The position numbers were made by a program, and so were the translations under genes. The notes below the pieces were generated by a model that was not told where the DNA came from, ran no database searches, and worked only from the letters and a program-made list of their open reading frames with translations. Below are positions 45,066 to 54,360 of a stretch of 64,000 bases of DNA, one piece after another (the stretch's first letter is position 1; each line of letters starts with the position of its first letter). Origin of the DNA: JACVRW01 sp963812415 (GTDB taxonomy: Bacteria > Actinomycetota > Thermoleophilia > Solirubrobacterales > Thermoleophilaceae). Location: NCBI GenBank assembly GCA_963812415.1, contig CAWEVH010000031.1, positions 1 through 64,000 of the forward strand, written 5' to 3'.

Positions 45066-46550
45066 TCACGCCGGAGCGGCGCTCCGTCTGGCTCCCGCCG
45101 TCTCCGACGCCCCTGATCCGCTGGGCTGTTGGGCGCCGCGCAAAGCGCGGGCGAGATCCTGGAAGCCGAGCACGCCGCCGCATACAAGGAGCGGAACGGA
45201 CGGGATCAGATAGCGCAGTTCGAAGTGGCTCATCGCCGCCGGCAGCAGCATGGCCAGGCCGCCTCCCACGAGCAGGAAGACCTCTTTCCGCCGCGGAAGG
45301 CGGTCGCGCCACGTCGGCAACACTCCGAGCAGCACAACGACCAGGCCCACCAGCCCGAAAGCACCCATCAGCCACCGCGGGGTATGGATCAGCCGCTGGT
45401 AGGTCGCAAGCGCATCCGCGGGCGGGTGAACCCTCATCGTGTAGGCCGGGAAGTACCTTCGATGCACGGTGCCGCCCTGCCTGGGACGTGGCTCGTCCGG
45501 GAGGGTGATCGGAACGTCGTAGCTGCGGATGACGGACATTGCCCCCGGCTCGAAGAAGCGGACGTAGTCGCTCGTCACACGCTCGATGTACTCGAACGGG
45601 CGCGAGCGTACGACGGCGATTCCGAACTCCCGTAGCCGAGCGTTGGCGTGGAGCTTCTCCGTCCGCGTGTCGGGCTCCCCGAAGCGCTGCCTGGCCGGAG
45701 ACCGCGCGTCCCAGAGGTAGAAGGCGTTCGGGTCCCGTCCCTCGAGGCGCCTGTCGGCGTCCGTCGGGCATAGGTTCCGCGCTCGGCGTGGAACCTCCAG
45801 CCGCCGGCAGTCGGCCAGGTCCGCCGTCCTGCCGTATAGGAACCAACCCTCCCACTGCGTGAAGCCGAAGGTGCCTGTCCGAGCATCGTGGAGTGCCGCG
45901 TACGCGAGGAGCGGGACGGCCATAGCGAGACAGCCCGCGGCGACCGTTCGCCAGCCCGCCCGGCTCCATACCAGGTACCCAAGCCACACTGGCGCGGCAA
46001 AGATTGCGGGTACCCGGATCAGCACCGCACCCGCCAAGAGGGCGCACGCCAAGGCCACGGGAAGCGGATCCCGCGTCCTGGTGATCAGCCAAGCGCTCGC
46101 CACGACCGCCAGCACGAAGAACGACTCCGCCAGTACATGCTGCTCCAGGGCGATGAGGTACGCGTCCAGCACGACGATGGCCGTGGCGATCGCGGCCAGC
46201 AGGCGGCCCGTACCGAGGCGCACGAGCAGCAGGTACACGAGTAGCCCGGCCACAAGTCCCGCGACGTGCTGGGCGGTGGAGATAACGGCGAGGTTGCGGC
46301 CCGGCACAGCGAGCAGGTCCAGGATCAACGAGTAGCCCGCAGGCTTGTCCGGAAGGATCCCGACGGGCGAGCCCGAGTACGCCGCGCCCAGAGACGCCCA
46401 TGAATCCGGGAAGAGGAGCGCCGGACGGTAGGCGATCCCCGTCGCCACGCGGAGGAGCGCCGCGAGGGCCAGAACCGTGAGCAGCGCCCAATGCCGCCGC
46501 GCAAAGGAAGCGGCGCTGGGGGCCCACCTCCCCCCAGTTATCGACGACAT
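45066..46550 (-). CDS. GT-C glycosyltransferase (GT39-like), intact
   Basis: About 494 residues. Start MSSITGGRWAPSAASFARRH at 46550. TM1 (WALLTVLALAALLRVATGIA) is followed by the acidic loop PALLFPDSWASLGAAYSG, which carries an Asp of the GT-C active site, and LPDKPAGYSLILDLLAVPGR. AIVVLDAYLIALEQHVLAES, VLIRVPAIFAAPVWLGYLVW and FTQWEGWFLYGRTADLADC match actinobacterial GT39-like enzymes. The C-terminal TMs include LLVGGGLAMLLPAAMSHFEL and RYLIPSVPLLVCGG. It would transfer a sugar from a polyprenyl-phosphate donor to a glycan or protein outside the membrane. Confidence 0.8.
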   Translation of the reverse strand: MSSITGGRWAPSAASFARRHWALLTVLALAALLRVATGIAYRPALLFPDSWASLGAAYSGSPVGILPDKPAGYSLILDLLAVPGRNLAVISTAQHVAGLVAGLLVYLLLVRLGTGRLLAAIATAIVVLDAYLIALEQHVLAESFFVLAVVASAWLITRTRDPLPVALACALLAGAVLIRVPAIFAAPVWLGYLVWSRAGWRTVAAGCLAMAVPLLAYAALHDARTGTFGFTQWEGWFLYGRTADLADCRRLEVPRRARNLCPTDADRRLEGRDPNAFYLWDARSPARQRFGEPDTRTEKLHANARLREFGIAVVRSRPFEYIERVTSDYVRFFEPGAMSVIRSYDVPITLPDEPRPRQGGTVHRRYFPAYTMRVHPPADALATYQRLIHTPRWLMGAFGLVGLVVVLLGVLPTWRDRLPRRKEVFLLVGGGLAMLLPAAMSHFELRYLIPSVPLLVCGGVLGFQDLARALRGAQQPSGSGASETAGARRSAAPA

Positions 46551-46676
46551 GAACGTCAATCTAGGGCCCGATGGTTGCCTCCGCCACCGGCCGCCCGAGC
46601 TAGCCGCAGCTGCGTCTGGACGTCTTGGGCCGCGGCAGCCGAGGGTGGCGCGGGCATGAGCATCTAGCTTTGCTTC

Positions 46677-48768
46677 ATGGCTTGGGCTCGTCATGGCGGT
46701 GGGCAGGCGCCTGCCCGCGCGCCGCGGTTCAGCCTCCTTTCGAGTGCTCTCCATCTCGCGGTCCTTTCCTCGTTCGCGATCGCCTGGCAGTACTTCGACC
46801 CCCTGCGCGAGACCCCGGAGTTCTTCATAAGCCGCGGGCTCGGCGGACGCGAGATCGTCTTCTACGCCCTTTCCATGCTCGTGCTGCCGCCCGCGCTCTG
46901 GTCGGCTTGGAGTGGCTCGCCGGCCTCGCTTGGCCGCGCCTCCGCGACGGGCTTCACCTGGTGTTCGTCGGGAGCTTGTTCGCGCTGATCGCTTGGCAGG
47001 CCGCCAACGACATCCTCACGCCGCCGCCGCCGTCAGCGATTGTCATTCAGGCCGGTGCGCTGACTGTCGCTGTCGTGGCGGCGCTGGCGTACGGGCACCG
47101 GTTGGCCGTCCGGTGGTGGCTGACCGCGCTGGCACCCGCCCCACTCGTCGTACTTCTCCTGTTCCTCGTCTTCTCGCCTCTGCGTCCAATTGTCTTCGGG
47201 GGCGGCGGCCCGACCCCGGAGCGTGTTTCTTCGACGGGTGCGCCAGTCGTGTTCATCGTGTTCGACGAGCTACCGGTCGTGTCGCTCATGGGCCCCGATG
47301 GAGAGATCGACGCGGACCGCTACCCGCACTTTGCCCGGTTGGCCGGCATGGCGACCTGGTACCGCGACGCCGCCGGCTCGGCTGACTACACCGCCCTGGC
47401 CGTGCCTTCCATCCTCACGGGCACCCGCGGCAACCCGGACCAGGTCCAAGTCGTCGCGGACCATCCCCGCTCCATCTTCACCCTCCTCGGCGGCAGTTAT
47501 CACCTCGACGTCTCGGAGTGGGCGACCCACCTCTGCCAGACAGCCTGCCCGGAACAGGTCAAGGCCCCGCTGTCGATACGGCTTCGCAGGCTCGACGGCG
47601 CCTCCATCGACTCGATACCGGCGCTTCCGAGCTGGGCCAGAGAACGGATCGCGCGCCGGCTGAGCCACCTGCAACCGATTCGCCGCAGCTCGAGATGTAC
47701 CGCCGCAGCGTCCGGCGGCTGGAGCGCGGCCCTGAGGACGTCCGATTCCGTCGCTTTCTCCGAATACTCGGCCGGGGCCCCGCGCCAACCCTGTACTTCC
47801 TCCACGTTGGGCTACCGCACCGCCCTTTTGACGGACTCCCGGATGGCCACCGATACAAGCCGGCCCTGAACACCGACTTCTACGAGCGCTGGCCCCCTGA
47901 CGACATCTTCGCGCGAGAGGCCTATCGCCGACATCTGCTCCAGCTCGGTTACACGGACCGGCTGGTGGGCGACCTGTTGCGGCGCCTGGAGGAGTCGCGA
48001 CTGCTCGACCGTGCGTTGGTCGTGGTGACCGCTGATCACGGAGCGAGCTTCCGGCGTGGCGATGAGTCACGCAACGCGACCACCAGCAACGCGGGGGAGA
48101 TTTCCGGGGTTCCGCTCATCGTCAAGGCACCAGGCCAGCGACGAGGACGAGTCAGCGACGCGCGTGTCGAGACGGCGGACATACTGCCGACGATCGCGAA
48201 AGCACTCAGGGTGCGGATGCCTTGGCCGCTGGACGGCAGGCCCGCGGACGAAATAGGACGGAGCCGCAGGAGACTGATCATCTGGAGGGTCGACGCGGGC
48301 GGCAAGGTGGCGGTCGAGTGGCGGACATTCGAACGTCAGAAGGACGCCGCCCTGCGACGGAAGCTAAGGCTGTTCGGCTCGGGCCAGTCGCGCCCGGGGC
48401 TGTTCGGGGGCGGACCCAGCTCGGGTCTCATCGGTAGACACCTCTCAACTCTCCGGCTCGTGCGACATGGACGCGTCCGCGCCGAGCTCACGGATCCCTC
48501 GCGTTATCGAAGCGTTCGCCGGACCGACCCCGATCTGCCCGCTGACGTGAGCGGTCGCTTGATCAGGAAGCGAGATTCCCGCCGGGCGATCGTGGTCGCA
48601 GTCAACGGGCGGGTCGTAGCAACCACATGGTCCGACCCCGGAACGGGGCGTTTCTCCACGATCGTGCCGCCCTCGTCACTACGGAACGGCGCAAACGACG
48701 TCGAGATCCTCACACCCGTCCACACCGAACAAGGGCGAACAGTGGCCGTGCTTGGAGGGACCCGCTAG
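46677..48768 (+). CDS. Membrane sulfatase/alkaline phosphatase-fold enzyme (two frame breaks)
   Basis: About 697 residues. Four to five N-terminal TMs (LHLAVLSSFAIAWQYFD, IVFYALSMLVLPPALW, HLVFVGSLFALIAWQAANDI) precede an extracytoplasmic catalytic domain. VVFIVFDELPVVSLM holds the first metal Asp, and DYTALAVPSILTG places Thr at the nucleophile site of the family. The second metal site is VTADHGASF. GEISGVPLIVKAPGQRRGRV and TADILPTIAKAL close the core. A beta-rich C-domain ends at 48768. Frame changes lie near 46910 and 47610. With Thr and no Cys-x-Pro-x-Arg, it is more likely a phospho-group transferase or hydrolase than a formylglycine sulfatase; this is inference. Confidence 0.75.
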
Positions 48769-48861
48769 GCGCAGGCTCGGCCGACGTAGCGCCGACCTCG
48801 GAACCGCTCCGGGACGGTCGATCTCAACACGCGATGCTGAAGAACTCGAGTGCGACGTCAG

Positions 48862-50871
48862 CTAATCAGGCGGACGGCATGCTCGACGAACGGCTTGTTC
48901 CGCCCGCCTGTCCGCCCGGCCCAGCTCGAACAGACTGTTGTGGCCGACGCGGAGCACCTCCCGGGCAGACGGGTAAGCGCGCGTCCACGCGGTCTCTACG
49001 GGAAGGATGCCATCGGGGTCGGGTGCGGTCACTACGAAGTCGTAGTCACCCGACGCGAGCGCGGCTTGCCACTCGCGACACGACGCGATCGGGCGGGAGT
49101 CTCCGTTCGGTTCCGCGACGACAGGCACCTCGACGGTGTTGCGCGGTCGTCGGCCATAGAGCGGGTAGTGGCCGATGAACCCACCGACGGCGATACGGGC
49201 GTGCTCGACGTCGCGGAGCCTGAGATAGCTCGCGCCGATCGGCTCAGGCAGTCCTCCGCGGGCATAGCGTTGCTCGAGGTAGTCGGTCTGCGCGAGCCAC
49301 CCCGCGAGCACGGCCGCCATCGCAGCCACGGTCAGCCCTCCGGCAGCGGCGCCGCGGGGCCAGCGACTGCGCCTCAAGAGCATCACCGCCCCGACAACGG
49401 CAACGGCGGCGAGGAGCGCCGCGAGGGTGCGAAGCGGCTTGTGCGGGACGTTGATGACGACGGCCGCGCTCAGCAGAGCGGTGATCGCGGTGATCGGCAG
49501 GCGTATGTGGCGAAGCGCGAACGGAAGCACGATCGCTCCAAGCGCCAGCGCCATCACCGCAAACCGCATGTTGCCGGCGAAGCAGAGGGCGGTCCCCGCC
49601 GCCGGCGTGACAAGGTAGGCCAGCACCGAGGCAAGCGCGACGAGTCCGAGTACCGAGGTCAGGCGGTCACGCCGCACGAGCGCACCGCCCACCGCCCCTG
49701 CGACGACCACGCCGAGGACCATCGGCCAAACCCCGAGCACATCATCCAGTTGGGGAACGAGCTGCTCGCGTGCCGCGCGCGGCCTGCCGACCCAGTCCGC
49801 GACGGTCGTGCTGCCGCATCCCCTGGGCGACCCGATCGACGGCAGACTGAGCGGTCCAAGGTCGAAGCCAAACCAGGGCAGCGGGTTGCCTGCGTGCGCC
49901 AGGTTGCGCCCGTACCAGAACCCTCCCGTGGCTACGAGCGCGAGAGCCCAGCCCAGCACGAGATCCCGCCGGCGCCAGCTCAAGGCCACGACCGCCACGG
50001 TCAGCGCCAGCACCGGGCCCAGCGCGTTGAGCCGCGTCCCGACCGCGAGCCCGGCCGCGAGCCCGGCGATGGTGACCGCGGCGCGGTCGTGGCGATCCGT
50101 CACATAAAGCGCCACCGCGGCCAGGAGGAAGGCCAGCCCGACGACGTCGTTCTTCGCCGAGCCGGCTTGGGTGGCCAAGATGATCGGGACAGAGGCGGCA
50201 AGACCGGCGGCGGTCAACGTGGCAGGGGCGAGGCCGGCTGGGCGGCCGATGCACCAGGCCCCGAGCAGCGCAAGCGAGACCCAGGCGAGGCTGAGGAGGG
50301 GCGACAGGAAGTCGGTGCCGAAGAGGAGGATCCCCGCGGCGTGGAACAGCTCCGACGTGGCCGGCAGGAACGACGGCGATGGATCGCCGACGCTGTGCAG
50401 GTGGACGACCGAACTCTCCTGGGCGAAGCGGGCGGCGAAGGGCATGTGGTACCAGAGCGTGTCCTGTTCCCGCATGCCCCCCTCGAGCGCGAACCGGGTG
50501 TTGCCGAGCCACGGGGCGAGCACGAGGGCCGTGGCGAACGCCGCCAGACCGATCGCCGGAAGCGGGGGGCGCGGCGCCGCGAGCGGCGCTCGACCGACGA
50601 CCGCAGCAGCTCGCCGCTCCCAGAGCCAGAGCGCCGCTCCGAGGGCGAGAGAGGAAAGCGCAAGCGGCAGGGCATCGAAGGCGCCGACGGCTCCCAGCAG
50701 CTCGCTTGCAAGAACGAACCCTGCGAGCGCGAGCGTGATCTCTGCCAAGCGGGCCGGCGCGCCACCCCATCCCGGCAGCACCCGACGCCGGACGCTCACC
50801 GCGCCAACGCTCAGAGAGCCCGTGACCAGGACCAGGAGCGCCACCCCGGCGACGTACTCACCAGCGGTCAA
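48862..50871 (-). CDS. Large polytopic GT-C-type membrane protein, intact
   Basis: 669 residues with about thirteen TM segments. After the first TMs the long extracytoplasmic loop reads EGGMREQDTLWYHMPFAARF and VVHLHSVGDPSPSFLPATSE, with acidic and His residues at the GT-C active-site position. FLSPLLSLAWVSLALLGAWC and QAGSAKNDVVGLAFLLAAVA follow; SAKND and GTRLNALGPVLALTVAVVAL are recurrent in this family. The C-terminal 130 residues form a soluble domain (IGASYLRLRDVEHARIAVGG, YDFVVTAPDPDGILPVETAW). Convergent with the sulfatase-like gene (93 bases between). Acceptor unknown. Confidence 0.8.
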   Translation of the reverse strand: MTAGEYVAGVALLVLVTGSLSVGAVSVRRRVLPGWGGAPARLAEITLALAGFVLASELLGAVGAFDALPLALSSLALGAALWLWERRAAAVVGRAPLAAPRPPLPAIGLAAFATALVLAPWLGNTRFALEGGMREQDTLWYHMPFAARFAQESSVVHLHSVGDPSPSFLPATSELFHAAGILLFGTDFLSPLLSLAWVSLALLGAWCIGRPAGLAPATLTAAGLAASVPIILATQAGSAKNDVVGLAFLLAAVALYVTDRHDRAAVTIAGLAAGLAVGTRLNALGPVLALTVAVVALSWRRRDLVLGWALALVATGGFWYGRNLAHAGNPLPWFGFDLGPLSLPSIGSPRGCGSTTVADWVGRPRAAREQLVPQLDDVLGVWPMVLGVVVAGAVGGALVRRDRLTSVLGLVALASVLAYLVTPAAGTALCFAGNMRFAVMALALGAIVLPFALRHIRLPITAITALLSAAVVINVPHKPLRTLAALLAAVAVVGAVMLLRRSRWPRGAAAGGLTVAAMAAVLAGWLAQTDYLEQRYARGGLPEPIGASYLRLRDVEHARIAVGGFIGHYPLYGRRPRNTVEVPVVAEPNGDSRPIASCREWQAALASGDYDFVVTAPDPDGILPVETAWTRAYPSAREVLRVGHNSLFELGRADRRAEQAVRRACRPPD

Positions 50872-50926
50872 GTGGCCAGGACGCGCTCCGACATCGAGCC
50901 GTCTGATCCGTTTTGCCGCCGGTCAC

Positions 50927-51008
50927 ACATGTGGCGTAAGGATGGAACACATCGCCTCGGACGCTGATGCCATCCCAACCGCGACGGGGACCAGCGCTCG
51001 CCACATGT
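50927..51008. repeat. Pair of 10-bp inverted repeats around a 62-base spacer
   Basis: ACATGTGGCG at 50927-50936 and its exact reverse complement CGCCACATGT at 50999-51008. They lie upstream of the divergent membrane protein gene and just before the truncated GT2 remnant. They could be operator half-sites or ends of a small lost element; nothing inside is coding. Confidence 0.5.
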
Positions 51009-51026
51009 CATGAAGCGGCTGGCGGA

Positions 51027-51245
51027 TTGCGTCACCTCGGGCTGCTGACTGTCGTAGCGCCTGTCTACAACGAAGAGAAAACGCTGCGGCGATTCTACGA
51101 GCGGTATGGCTGTCGCGAAACTTCGGCACCAGACCGCCCTGACCGCTGGACTGGACCAACGCGAAGGGCCATGCCGTCGTCATGCTTGACTCCGATCTGC
51201 AGGACCCGCCGGACTTGATCCCCTACGATGCTCGAACGGTTCTGC
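51027..51245 (+). pseudogene. Remnant of a GtrB/DPM1-type GT2 (polyprenyl-phosphate glycosyltransferase)
   Basis: The N-terminus TVVAPVYNEEKTLRRFYER is the start of a polyprenyl-phosphate sugar synthase. It is followed directly by pieces in three frames: LSRNFG, then RHQTALTAGLDQREG, then GHAVVMLDSDLQDPPDLIP and MLERF. In the family about 45 residues carrying the first DDGS motif lie between the YER and SRNFGHQ segments; they are absent. The rest of the protein (about 200 residues and two TMs) is also missing after 51245. Normal length is about 310 residues, so this is a broken gene and not a sequencing slip. Confidence 0.75.
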
Positions 51246-51288
51246 TCAGCGCTGCCATCGACCGTCGCGGCGCCCGCAGGAGCGCTGC

Positions 51289-52676
51289 ATGACCCACGGC
51301 GTGCGCGCCCGGCCGGGGCGCGGCACACCGCGACCCTGATCGACCGGCGCCTGCTGCTCGGCGCGATCGTCCTGCTGGCGGTGCTGTGCCGCGTCGTGGG
51401 GCTCGGCGACCGGCTGAGCGGCGACGAGGGCTACACCTGGCTCGTGGCCAGCGCGCCGGACGCCGGCACGTTCCTCGACCGGCTGGCGATGTACGAGAAC
51501 ACGCCGCCGCTCATCTACGCGCTGCTCGCCCCGCTGCCGCTCGACGACGAGGCCTGGATCCGGCTGCCCGCCGTGCTCGCCGGGGTGGCCGCCGTGCCGG
51601 TCCTGTACGCGATCGTCCGGCCGCTGGTGGGCACGCGCGCCGCGCTGCTCGCGGCGCTCGGGCTGGCGGTCGCGCCGCTCCACGTGGCCTTCTCGAACTA
51701 CTCGCGCGGCTTCACGCTCGCGGGGCTGGGCTCTCTGCTGGCGCTCTGGGCGGTCGCCCGCCTCGCGCAGGGGGCGCGCCGACGCTGGTGGTGGCTGTAC
51801 GCGCTCGGGGCCGTGCTCGCCGTCTACTCGGAGTACTACGCCCCGCTCTTCCTGCTGCCGCTGATCGGCGCCCTGCTCGCGCTGCGTGCCCGCCCATGGC
51901 GGGAGGTGCTCGTCCTCGGGCTGGCGCCGCTGCTGCTGCTCGCGGCGTGGCTCCCGGAGATCCTGCACTCGCTCGACTTCGAGGGCGAGACGAAGATCGC
52001 GCCCAGGTTCCCGGACGCCTCGCCGGGGACGGTCCGCGACGTGGTCGTCGCGCTGTTCCTCGGCAACGACGGCGCGACCGCGGCGGTCGGCCTGCGCCTG
52101 CTCCTGTTCGCCGGCCTGGTGGCCGCGCTGGCCGGCGCGATCGTGCTGCTGCTGCGGCGCTCGGCGCGCGAGCCCGGCGCGCGGATCCTGCTCTGGCTCG
52201 TCGCGGGCAGCGCGGCGGGCGCCCTCGTGCTCCACGCGCTCTCGCCACTGGCGGACCTCGGCGTGTTCGAGCAGCGCTACCTGACCGGTCTGATCCCGCT
52301 CGGTGCGGCGCTGCTGGCCGCGGGGGTGGACTCGCTGCCGTGGCGGGCGGCGGTCCCCCTCGCCGCGCTCGCGCTGGTCGGCGCCGGCGCCGTGGTCGTC
52401 GCGCAGCGCTACGACCGCGAGACCGAGCCGGACTTCGCGCGCGTCGAGCGGATCGTCCGCGGCGCGGACGTCCGCACGGTGCTCACGAACAGCGCCGTGG
52501 CCGCCTACTACCTGCGCGACCTCGAGACGACGCTCGACCGGCCCTTCAACCTCGGCCGCGGCCGGGAGGCGAGCACCGAGCGTCCCTACGCGGTGGTCGA
52601 CGAGGCGTGGCGCGCGCGGCCCGGCCCGGGCGAGCGGACCAACGTGGACGCGATCTCCGTGCGGATCGTCAGGTAG
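51289..52676 (+). CDS. GT-C glycosyltransferase (GT39-like)
   Basis: About 460 residues. TM1 (LLLGAIVLLAVLCRVVGLGD) is followed by the GT39 loop LSGDEGYTWLVASAPDAGTF and MYENTPPLIYALLAPLPLDD with its acidic DE pair. NYSRGFTLAGLGSLLALWAV, VYSEYYAPLFLLPLIGALLA and FEQRYLTGLIPLGAALLAAG fit the family. The main frame is open back to 51228, but MLERF there belongs to the GT2 remnant. An ATG at 51289 with a CAGGAG ribosome site six bases before it is the better start, and needs one indel before 51345. The 3' end overlaps the convergent methyltransferase by 8 bases. Confidence 0.8.
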
Positions 52677-53415
52677 GCCTGCGGGCGCTGAGCAGCAGGT
52701 TCATCGGCAGCCGCAGGCGGCCGCGCACGAAGCGCCGGTCGAGGGCCTCGAGTGCGAGGCCGATGCCGTTCACCGCCAGGTAGGCGGCGGCGAAGAGCGG
52801 CCTCGTCAGCGGCCGCAGGACGGGTCGCGCCGCGGCCGACTCCTCCAGATGGTTGAGCAGCGTGGCGCTGACCGCCGCCCAGGACACGCCCCAGCCGCCG
52901 CTCTCGACGACCCTCACCTCGTGCCAACCCTCGAAGAGGCTCCGCAGCAGGGGCTCCGTGTAGTGGTGCTCGGGGTTCTCGCGGTCGTACTCCCAGACGA
53001 CGGGCACCGTGATCAGCACCGTGCCGCCGGGCCGCAGCACCCGCTCGATCTCGGCGATCGCGGGCCGCGGCTCGACGAGGTAGTGGAACGCCTGCGTGCA
53101 GAGCACGGCGTCGAAGCTCTGGTCCTCGAACGGGAGGAACTCGTCGCTCACCACGTCGGCGACGCCGTAGCGGTAGCCCGGCCGGTCGGTGTCGAGCCCC
53201 ACCACCGTCGCGCCGGCGGGGAACAGGTCCTCGTAGGGGCGGCTCCCGCAGTACACGTCGAGCACGTCGCGGACCTCGCCGAGGCCCGCGATCGCGGCGC
53301 CGAGATCGTCGGCGAGCCGCTTCACGTGCAGGTAGTCGTACTGCGTCGGCCGCGGGTGCCGGCGCGACCGGCGGATCCGCTCCACCACGGCGGCCGGCAC
53401 CGTGTCCGTGCTCAC
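52669..53415 (-). CDS. SAM-dependent methyltransferase (paralogue of the gene at 54361)
   Basis: 248 residues from a GTG at 53415 that overlaps the TGA of the upstream GT2 (53412-53414). RDVLDVYCGSRPYEDLFPAG is a modified SAM motif I (CGSRPY instead of GxGxG), then TVVGLDTDRPGYRYGVADVV, LPFEDQSFDAVLCTQAFHYL, RVLRPGGTVLITVPVVWEYD and NPEHHYTEPLLRSLFEGWHE. The C-terminal region has two hydrophobic segments. The family is common in polysaccharide loci. Closely related to the methyltransferase at 54361-55098, with a GT2 gene between them. Confidence 0.85.
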   Translation of the reverse strand: MSTDTVPAAVVERIRRSRRHPRPTQYDYLHVKRLADDLGAAIAGLGEVRDVLDVYCGSRPYEDLFPAGATVVGLDTDRPGYRYGVADVVSDEFLPFEDQSFDAVLCTQAFHYLVEPRPAIAEIERVLRPGGTVLITVPVVWEYDRENPEHHYTEPLLRSLFEGWHEVRVVESGGWGVSWAAVSATLLNHLEESAAARPVLRPLTRPLFAAAYLAVNGIGLALEALDRRFVRGRLRLPMNLLLSARRPT

Positions 53416-54359
53416 GGGGCCACCGCCCGCCGCCGGGCCGCCAGCCAGTCGGGGTCCGGCAGCCCGGCTGCGCGCCGGAAGCGGCGCGGCTGGCCGGCGG
53501 CGAGCACGCGCAGCCCGCGCGCGGCATCCGCCGGGCTGCGGTGGCGGACGGCGGCGGCCGCGTAGGCGCGCGCCGCCGCCAGCCGGCGGCCGGCGCGGCC
53601 GTGGCCGCGGGCGACCCAGCGCGCGAAGTCGAGCCGGTCCGGCTCGAGCGCGATCGGCGGGCTGGCCGCCGCATGCTTGCGCACGAGCAGGTCGAGCTCG
53701 CCCTGGAGGTCGGTGCGCCGGGCGGCCGGCATGTTGCCCGCGTGCTCCACGTAGGCCACGAGCACCTCGGGGCAGGCCGCGGCCCGCCCCGCGTGCGCCA
53801 GGCGCAGCCAGAGGTCCCAGTCGTCCAGCTCTGCGAAGCGCTCGTCCAGGCCGCCCAGCGTACGCAGCAGCTCGGTCCGCACGATCACGTTCGACGACCC
53901 GGCCGGCATCACGTTGGCCCTGCGCAGCTGCTCGGCGAGCCGCTCCGGGTCGGGCAGCGCCGGGGCATGAAACGGCACGTAGCGCTCGTCGACCACCAGC
54001 GCGGCGGCGTACGCGAAGTCGGCGCCGGCCGCGCCCGCGGCCGCCAGCTGCGTGCGGAGCTTGAGCGGCGCCCAGAGGTCGTCGTCGTCGAGGAAGGCCA
54101 CCCACTCGCCGCGGGCCTCCGCGAGGGCCCGGTTGCGCGCCGCCGCCACGCCGCGAGGAGCCTCGTTCGACACGACCCGCAGGCGCGCGTCGCGGACCTC
54201 GGCGAGCCGGGCCGCGGTCTCGTCGCGCGCCCCGTCGTCGACGACCACCACCTCGTGCTCGACGCCCTCCTGGCCGAGGGCGCTCGCGAGCGTGACCGAC
54301 AACAGCGGCCAGCGACCCCGGGTGGGGATCACGACGGTGACCTCAGGTGCTGGCGTCAC
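53412..54359 (-). CDS. GT2 glycosyltransferase
   Basis: 315 residues. PAPEVTVVIPTRGRWPLLSV, HEVVVVDDGARDETAARLAE, RGVAAARNRALAEARGEWVA, FLDDDDLWAPLKLRTQLAA (DxD site) and NVIVRTELLRTLGGLDERFA give the full GT2-A domain. The C-terminal 90 residues are basic and helical (RKHAAASPPIALEPDRLDFA) and end DPDWLAARRR. I place the start at GTG 54359; the in-frame extension upstream (MNLLISARRP) belongs to the end of the methyltransferase gene before it. The gene at 58180 has the same length and layout, so the two are paralogues. Confidence 0.85.
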   Translation of the reverse strand: MTPAPEVTVVIPTRGRWPLLSVTLASALGQEGVEHEVVVVDDGARDETAARLAEVRDARLRVVSNEAPRGVAAARNRALAEARGEWVAFLDDDDLWAPLKLRTQLAAAGAAGADFAYAAALVVDERYVPFHAPALPDPERLAEQLRRANVMPAGSSNVIVRTELLRTLGGLDERFAELDDWDLWLRLAHAGRAAACPEVLVAYVEHAGNMPAARRTDLQGELDLLVRKHAAASPPIALEPDRLDFARWVARGHGRAGRRLAAARAYAAAAVRHRSPADAARGLRVLAAGQPRRFRRAAGLPDPDWLAARRRAVAP

Positions 54360-54360
54360 G

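Noticed and set aside
41993..45187. A 1064-codon open frame on the minus strand
   Set aside because: It is antisense to two GT-C-type genes, is arginine/proline-rich without any family motif, and exists only because of the high GC content.
51228..51288. ATG at 51228 as start of the GT39-like gene
   Set aside because: The first codons (MLERF) continue the GtrB-type GT2 remnant; a later ATG at 51289 has a good ribosome site.
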